Part shown: positions 56,500 to 64,000 of the stretch, one piece after another
How positions within the stretch are numbered: position 1 is the stretch's first letter
How the letters are laid out: each line of letters starts with the position of its first letter
Source of the DNA: Metopolophium dirhodum
Lineage: Eukaryota > Arthropoda > Insecta > Hemiptera > Aphididae
Direction: 5' to 3'
Length of the DNA stretch: 64,000 bases
Assembly (NCBI RefSeq): GCF_019925205.1
Contig: NC_083566.1
Span: 37,083,558 to 37,147,557 of the forward strand
Position numbers and translations under genes: made by a program
The notes under the pieces: model-generated
What the model saw: only the letters and a program-made list of their open reading frames with translations
Database searches by the model: none
Told to the model about the DNA's origin: nothing

Positions 56500-57480
56500 C
56501 GACGGGCTATGTTCCGATTTCGTCCACGCGCAGTGAGTATTGAGTATAACTAACGGTAGATTGAGTGCAGGCACTAAAACTCACATCGAGAACGTTTCGT
56601 TTCGTCGGCGACGCGTTTATAGAGTGACGTCGAGGAGAGTGGCGGACGTTGTAGTGTTGGGATCAGCAGCCATAGGCCACCGCAACAGAAACGCGAGACC
56701 AAGTCATTAAACCTCAGTCCGGGCGCGGCGACCGCCGACCGCGAATTCCGGTGGCGGCTACATTTTCCGCCCTTCCGCCAAAAACTACTCACTTGCTGCA
56801 GAGGAGGAAAAAGGCTACGGCGGCGGTAGCGGTCCGGTCGGTGTGGGTATGTGGGCCATAACACACGCGTGTTGCACACCGCGGTATACTTTGGTGAACC
56901 CCACGGTGCAGTGTCGCTTCGGTTTTTGCACGTCCGCGACTGTCGCCGAATAGGCCGTGGCGGCGAAGAGTCTCACGTGGGTAACGCAGTGTGACGGCGG
57001 TGGAGGCGGCCGGGGCAGGCGTTATGATTTATGCAAATGTCTGCGCGGAGGAGCGTCTGTCCGCGAGTGTGTCGCGACCGCCTCGGCGTACGTGTCGAAT
57101 TAAAAGGCGACGTGCGCAGACGGAGAAAAAGTAGAGGACCTTTGGCCCGGGGGGGCACGCCCGAGCGGAGTGTGGACCCAAACACGTTTAAACAGAGGAC
57201 GGGTCTGTATAGCAGTCGGTGAGACGGACCGTGACGGGATGACGACGGGTGGAGAGAGACGCTAGATATACGTGTAGGTATAAATATTATACAGTCGTGG
57301 CGTGGTGGAAAGGACTTTGGTCGTCGCGCCCTTGGGGAGGTACGTGTGGGGATTATACCGGTGTAGAGGACGCGGCGGGGTATGCCCGCAAAGACGTTAT
57401 TTTAATGCCGTCCGGCAACGCGTTCACCCTAATTTATATTCAAACTTTTACTCGTAGGTACACATAACAGATGCTCTCCT
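56500..57480. promoter_or_regulatory. CpG-rich island, candidate promoter/5' exon of a host gene
   Basis: About 1 kb with far higher G+C and many CpG (e.g. GCGACCGCCGACCGCGAATT at about 56,728), in otherwise A+T-rich DNA. In a compact insect genome such islands often mark a promoter and GC-rich 5' UTR. Frames on both strands are Arg/Pro/Gly-rich, as expected from composition, and match nothing I know. Possible donors such as TCGGTGAGAC (57,216-57,225) exist but no coding exon can be named. Orientation unknown. Confidence 0.4.
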
Positions 57481-57712
57481 CCCGATTCCTGGGCGTACAC
57501 GGCGTTTCCACTTTCCAGCCGGAATAGCATAATCAGCTGTAGTGTAGTAGTATGGGTACATTATTATAATTCGCGGCGACCACGCGGTGCCTATATATTT
57601 ATGTGCGGTGACGACTGATTAGAATATATAACATATATTTATTATAATATAGTATAATAGTGACCGTCCGACTATGTATATTAATATAATGATGTGCGAT
57701 GTATGCAATGTA

Positions 57713-57789
57713 AATAATAATAATAATAATAATAATATATAATATTGGTCGTCTGAAATGTCGAATTACGCGGCCGCCGCCGCCGCCGC
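57713..57789. repeat. (AAT)n microsatellite followed by (CCG)6
   Basis: An AAT run at 57,713-57,736 and, 36 bases on, GCGGCCGCCGCCGCCGCCGC up to 57,789. A further AAT run is at about 58,061-58,078. They border the CpG-rich island. Confidence 0.8.
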
Positions 57790-59689
57790 TTTGAAATTCT
57801 CACAAAACCTTGTATTACGTACGAGCACGCAGAATAATAATAATGATAATCAAACGGTAGTCCAAACGTCAAGTATAGGTACTTACGCACTTTAACGAGC
57901 AAACCTTCATGTGTGTATTTATATAGGTATATGTAATATGTACAACTCGTCGGAATCACGTAATAAACGGGTTGCGTTCTGAGAATTTTCCCAATTTTCC
58001 ACTATAGTACAGCTTTAATATAACATTAATGTTCTCGTGCGAGGTCTATAATACAAAATAATAATAATAATAATAATATAATGTATTCTCGTTAGTGTTC
58101 AGTTATTTAAATGTAGTTATGTATTATTAATTGTACCTATATATCATTCGCTCGACGGTAATTTATCGTCCATTTCAATCGCATCACTGTCAGGGTGGTT
58201 CTAAGGGGAAAAAAAATGGTAAACTGCAGTATTTTGAATTATATACCGTACTCAATTATTATCGAATAAGTGACATACAAAAATATATATTACGTAATAA
58301 TCAATATTTCTTATTGAATTATATTGTGTTGCATAAAAATGAAAATTGACAAACTAAATCACGAAAAATGTTCATATTATTATTATGTAGTTAAACATTA
58401 ATTACATTTTAAATTGTAATAGGTAGCTATAATACACTTAGCTATACTACTTTTCATAAAACAAATTATGAAAATGGTAGGTAGGTACGTTACACATGCA
58501 TTTATAGCAGACAAACTTATATTAAAATTAAAATAAGCTCTTTGAAATTATCACACATAATAATATATATAATATTACGTATAGGAATAATGCCTATGAA
58601 TTTGTAGATATATTTTAAATAAGTAAAAATCGACAGTTAGAAATTAAAAATGTTTTCTCGAATTCGGGTTATGATTGGTTCAAATTAAAACGATAAAAAT
58701 ATAATTAATTTTTTTTCTTGGTAAGGTACCAGCTTCCTGTTACATAGATGTACTGTTGGCCAGTCATACGATTATGCTATTATTTGTACTTAAATATACC
58801 ACTAGGCATATATCACATTACTTATTTACATAATATGATGTATATTGTATACAAATCAAAATATTTTTTGAACACAAAATTCTTTAAAATTTAAATACAG
58901 TGCTTAGGTAACATTATGTACTAATTAATAGTAATGTAAATTATACGACAAAGTGAATACAAGTACAATATATAACACATAAACACATAGTGATGATATA
59001 TTTTATTTTAAATTGAAAAAAATGTATTATATATTATTTATTAACACTTTCTTTGAACTGTTTAATTTTCAACTAAGTAAAAGTTTTTTTTTTTATATAA
59101 AATGCTAACATAATAAATTAATGTATTAATTTACAAAGGTTTATAATTTTTACTTTTTCAATAATCAATTAATTGTTTTAAGTGTGTTGCCATTTTTATG
59201 GATCTAAATAAGGGTGTCGTCGTACAAAAATGGTTGAGAACCACTTCATGATTAAGAGGTAAATATAATATAGTTTTAACAATATTTTTTTAAATAATAC
59301 ATTTTCTAAAACATTCAATACGAATATAATATTATAATATATTTCATGCACACAGTCAAGACCTATGTACATATTTTGTTTTTAGACAAAAGTGTGAATT
59401 TATTTTTACGGCTGTAGAAAGTTGCGAAGGTAAAAAGGATAAGTACTCAGTAAAATATTGTTTCTTGTTTATACAACACGTACAATTTATACAACAAGTA
59501 GGTAGAATATTTACTGTGAATATTATTATGTAATAGCATGTTTCCTAATCTATTTTAAGTCGAAAGATTCAATTTTCTGCTTGTCACGTGCTCTCGTTTT
59601 GTAATTTTATTCAATAACACTCGACAAAAAATACTGTTAATGACATTTTCACTACTATATATACCACCTAAGCTAATAGTCATCTACCT

Positions 59690-60000
59690 CAGGGGAGCCA
59701 TTTGGGGTGGTTGGGGACGCTATATTTTGGTACCTCTGTTTTTTTCTACGTCTTATTACTGTGAACCTGCCATACAGTTTACAAACTCGCGATGGCCGAT
59801 GCATAAAAGTTAAGATATATTATGAAATCATAATGCGTACAATACAATATATGTTTGGAAGAAGTGTTTATTAATAATTTATAGATGGATATGGACCTAG
59901 ATATAGGTATTATTAGCATGACATATTCATGACAAAAACTATTTACAGCTTCAAACTTCCTATTTTTTTATTAATTCATTCAAATTTTATAACCATCCAA
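59690..60000 (+). repeat. Dispersed repeat, copy 2 (partner at 48229)
   Basis: GGGGAGCCATTTGGGGTGG, TTTTTTTCTACGTCTTATTA, GATGCATAAAAGTTAAGATA and CAAACTTCCTATTTTTTTAT follow the order of the copy at 48.2 kb with moderate divergence. The rest of 58,100-61,260 is A+T-rich without a supported gene. Confidence 0.5.
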
Positions 60001-61265
60001 AACCGTACATGCGTTATACATACATAAAATATGTATGTCGAATTTTACAGAAAAAAAACTAGCCTGCTTAAATGATGTCCCTACTATTATAAAACTCAAA
60101 TGATACCACTGATTATAAATATATGATTATATTTGATTGATTTACGCATTAAAACAAATAAATATTGTCATTGTTAAAGAAATCAATGTATGAATAAAAA
60201 CAAACTTTATACGTTTTTATTTTATAAACGTTCACTCCATACTAAACCCTGGCCACGTTAGTAGCTTCATGTAAGCCATCAAACACACGCCAATTAATTT
60301 GTAAAAGTTCAATATTAGGGGTCTACGAAAATTGAAAAAATTGTCACGTGGTCTACGGGTAAAATAAGTTTGGGAACCTATCTATTTTAATGGAATACTT
60401 TGATATTTTTAGGTCATAATCGTATGTATTTTTTAGAGTTTTTTGAGGTCATAAACATTCTTACCCAAGTTATGCAAACCGGTAAAATGTACTCATCAGT
60501 ATTATAGTTACTACTTATTACTATGTTTATAGTTTGTTTTGGATAATTTTGCGTTGTGGAAAAAGTGCGATCCCTAGAACCGTTACCTACCTAGTTAATT
60601 TTAAATAATTATTCAATATTTAAATTTAATTTTAGTCACACAACATATTTTAATTATAATTTATTATCAAGTAGGTAGCCACAATTTTCACGACTAGGTA
60701 GTTCATGACGTTAAAAGCGTACATTTTTAGCGAGTATTTTGTAACGCTACAAATAATAAAGTTTGCATAGTTGCTGCTGTTCCGTCACTACAATTACTGC
60801 GCTATAGCTCCCGACCACTGCTATTACGTTTATTTAGTTTATTCAGTGCAGTTTTTTAAAATTAAAATATAGTCATTGTTAACATGTTTAAATAACTGAC
60901 ATATTATATTATTATTTTAATTAAAACCCCATTTTATTAAAAATGAAATTTAAATGTGCCGTTGCCCATTTATGTTAAAATATAATATTATAATCAAACG
61001 TTTTAAAGATAATGAAAAAAATATAAATTCCCATTAAATTCGAGAATTGTTTTTGTTCATTAACCCATAGATGATTAAATTTCGTTATTTATGCGAATAC
61101 TTATCACTCGTGAATATCATTATTTCGTTTATTATTATTATTATTATTTTTTTTTTGTTAAGTCCGAGTATACATATATCCTGTATAGAAAATATAATAT
61201 AAATATGAACCTACAATGTGTTTCGATGTAAACTACTTATACAATATAATAATTTTAATATTTAC

Positions 61266-61702
61266 TTAAGAGGACGCTACACAGATATTTGTTGTCTCCG
61301 TCTTACAAGTGAATAACATAGGAAATATACGCTCAGTAGATCACGTTTAACTCGGTTAGTTTAAAAATTAGAGTCAATCGACCAATTATGAAACTTGATG
61401 GTAATAGAACATTACCTGTATTTGTATGTGGGTTTTTTTTACGATAATTCAGTTTTTAAGTGACTTTTGAGCATATTTAATTTACGCTATATTATATACG
61501 CATAACTTACTACAAAATTGAACTCTCGTGAAAAAAACACACATACTAACACATATAATTTATTTACAATCAAGTTTCATAATAGGTCGATTCACTCTAA
61601 TTTTTAAACAGACGAAGCTAAACGCGTTCTCCTGAGCGTGAATTTGCCATGTTACGCACTTGTAAGACGAAGACAACGAGTAGCTGTGTAGCGTCCTCTT
61701 AA
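61266..61702. mobile_element. TTAA-flanked foldback MITE with about 135-bp inverted arms, 437 bp
   Basis: TTAAGAGGACGCTACACAG at 61266 and its complement ending TTAA at 61702 begin arms 61266-61400 and 61569-61702, roughly 80 percent alike over their length, around a 168-bp spacer. TTAA at both ends suggests a piggyBac-type target. Shared internal GTCTCCGTCTTACA motif with the 50562 element. A transcript would fold into a long hairpin. Confidence 0.75.
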
Positions 61703-61709
61703 TAGCTTT

Positions 61710-63680
61710 AATAATAATATGGAATGATGACAATATTTGCACAATATTGTAAAATCCGATGTATGTGGGCAAGGAAAATTAAAGATGTCTGTTTAATATA
61801 TTCCATACATAAAACAATAAAAATATATGTGTCTGTAGTACAATATTAGTCATATTCGATGTTATTATTAGACGTTCGGATATTTTGTTGTGACAGCCAT
61901 TAATAATATTGTCATGTGATCACGGATTTTCATAAAAAAACTGATATTATTGACAATATTTATTGTATAGTTTGTATCTTGCTACATTAATTGCAGAATA
62001 AGTTAAAATATAATTTTATAAATGATATACAATATCATAAATAAATTCGGGATGGTCATAAATTCTTAGAAGATTCTTATCAATACAGTTAAATAAGTAA
62101 ATTTACCTCCGGTTGTTATCTTAAATAGCTGGTTCATTTAAAAGCGTAACAGTAAATATTCTTATGGTTTATAAAATTTCATATTATATTTTAGTTTATC
62201 AGTATCATTATGATACCGGGTTATTGACGATAACTCGGAAGGAAAATATTTTAAGATTATTGATAATATAATAAAAATAATAATGTATAGGTACATAATA
62301 CTATATATTATATTACATAAGTATCATAAATACCGATTTTATAAACTTTAGGTGTATAATTGATGTAAGAGAATTTATAGCGATAAAGTAAAAAACAATA
62401 ATTGACATTTGATAACGTGCTTTTATTTAAATTTATGGATACACTAGAATTGTATATTTATGTAGATCAACTATTGCAAAATGGAGAAAATTATTATAGA
62501 TTAGTCTTCACGAAAATGTATATTTTTTGTTTGAAACAATTTAATTTGATATTTATTTTTTATACATATCACCTGGTTCAATATCAATGCTAATTTTATG
62601 CCCTGACTCTGTCATGTACCTACGTTTTATTATAGGTCGATTCACAATATATACCTAACGTACGTTGTACTTATATTATAATTTTTCATTAAATTAGAAA
62701 ATGCTTGAATTGTTTTTAATTTGATTTCAAATATCCATGTTTATACTGAAATTACGTGTATATTTTAATATTCACTGGATTTTAAATCCATATTTAAATT
62801 GTAAATATTTTTATAAAGAGATATCCTTTTATAATATGCCGATTACATTCCCTCATTAAAATGTATAACTTAAAAACAATCGTTCAATCATATTATAATT
62901 TATGATATTATGTTAGGTTGTTCACAAAACTAATATTATATAATAAATGTTTTTTGATGGTTAGGTGGCTACATTACGTCTTCTCCTGTGTTTTTTTTTT
63001 GTTCTATACACTGAAAGTACAGTAAAATTCTATCACTATATAATAATTACTATTATTACAGTAACCGAAAACAATTAAGATACCTTGTCAGAAACATGTT
63101 TGTGTTAACATATTTTTTTCGGTGTTAAGGCTGTTGAAAGCTGGTCGTTTGATGCGTGTACCTGCTATTTAGACCAATAAGCGGAATAAAAAATATATAG
63201 ATACTTCCTAAAATCCAAATATTTGAATTTGTTCGCTTCTTGACGGTTTTATTTAAGAAACGACATTTTTTTTTACCTTCTTGATTTTTAATCAAGTAAG
63301 TATGGTAATTGAAATGAAAAAAGTCTGAATTTTTAAAAAATTTTAGCATTTGTATTAAATAGGAAAATAATAAAAATTTACTCATTAATGATGAGTAGGT
63401 GGGTAATTCAGCTAGCTTTAATATAAAATATAAATGAGGGAGATTTGATATCACACCCAAGCGGTATAACCACTTATATCCATAAAAACGTCGGTGTGAA
63501 CAGTTCCAAAATTTCTATTTTTTAACTTTTCTCCTAAACTATGATAGCTAGAAAGTTGGTTGATAACTCATTAAAAATGGATTATCGAGTAAATACTGAA
63601 AATAGAATTAATATTTTTTTTAAAAAATTATTTAATTTTTCACAGATAAAAAAAGAGTAATTTTTTGCTAGATTTTCCTT
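61710..63680. other. Host intergenic DNA, no gene seen
   Basis: A+T-rich; short frames look random. No RNA gene or repeat structure seen. Confidence 0.5.
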
Positions 63681-63687
63681 TAGCGAG

Positions 63688-64000
63688 GAAGATTTCCGAA
63701 ACTGGAGAGCGGATTTTATTGTTTGGGGTCTTGTTAAATTCACATTGGCTAGGAGAAGTGCAGCGAAGATTTTCGGAACTTTATCTCCAATCGTTAATTT
63801 ACTACAAAGCTGTAAAGCTAAAAAACATCAAAAAATGCCCAATAAAATTTGTTTTTCATTTTTTTTAATGTTCTGTAGTGAATTAACTATTAATAATAAA
63901 GTTCTGAAAATCTTCACTGCACTTCTCCTAACCAATGTGAATCTAACAAGACCTCAGATAACGAAATCCATTTTCCAGTTTCGGAAATCTATCTCTCAAA
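63688..64000. repeat. Long inverted repeat (foldback) at the right edge, arms about 120 bp
   Basis: Left arm about 63688-63808 and right arm about 63872-63992 are reverse complements at roughly 80-85 percent, sharing GATTTCCGAAACTGGA, GGTCTTGTTA, TTCACATTGG, TAGGAGAAGTGCAG and GAAGATTTTC. The loop is about 63 bp. The window ends at or just past the right arm, so the full element is not seen. Confidence 0.75.

Noticed and set aside
56574..57467. Arg/Pro/Gly-rich frames on both strands of the CpG-rich island
   Set aside because: Composition alone yields long frames there; no domain is recognisable, so only the island itself is reported.

Overview
The window is eukaryotic. It has two parts: a compact block of virus-like genes at about 1-11,200, and about 53 kb of very A+T-rich, gene-poor, transposon-littered chromosome. 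The host part looks like an aphid or close relative (Hemiptera: Sternorrhyncha). The reasons are runs of the AATATTATTATAAT type, TAGGTAGGTAC-like motifs, and several short inverted-repeat elements that I remember as common in aphid genomes. That host call rests on memory, not on a search.

Region 1 (1-9,268, probably to about 11,200) is an endogenous Polinton/Maverick, i.e. an adintovirus-like dsDNA virus. Its left end lies outside the window. On the minus strand, reading leftwards, are an rve-type integrase (INT), a zinc-finger protein of unknown function, and the N-terminal part of what is probably the protein-primed DNA polymerase B, which runs off the left edge. Rightwards are a small putative OB-fold protein and a 419-aa repeat-containing structural protein (both +). 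Next comes the double jelly-roll major capsid protein (MCP, minus), then a + strand morphogenesis cluster: FtsK/HerA-like packaging ATPase, a 635-aa protein with a parvovirus-type phospholipase A2 (PLA2) domain, a small glycine/alanine-rich hydrophobic virion peptide, and an adenain-like cysteine protease. Together these would supply replication, integration, capsid assembly, DNA packaging, maturation and membrane penetration. All visible frames are open except the MCP, which has one stop at codon 18.

Gene ends carry a shared signal: near-perfect hairpins (about 11-14 bp stems, 2-3 nt loops, consensus around TTTTTAATAGAA) lie just after most stop codons. Two A+T-rich motif classes sit directly before the start codons. 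After the protease come a six-copy 21-22 bp iteron-like array, a tRNA-like inverted-repeat element, another inverted repeat, a GC-rich hairpin, and a second truncated copy of the zinc-finger protein's C-terminal domain (10,576-11,007).

Region 2 (11,250-64,000) has no gene I can identify with confidence. It holds one possible internal exon (26,746-26,878), a decayed Jockey-type LINE fragment (44.1-44.6 kb), several MITE-like elements (including TTAA-flanked ones at 50.56 and 61.27 kb), a higher-order tandem repeat at 52.16-52.73 kb, microsatellites, GC-richer islands at 42.4-43.0 and 56.5-57.5 kb that could be promoters or first exons, and a long foldback at the right edge.
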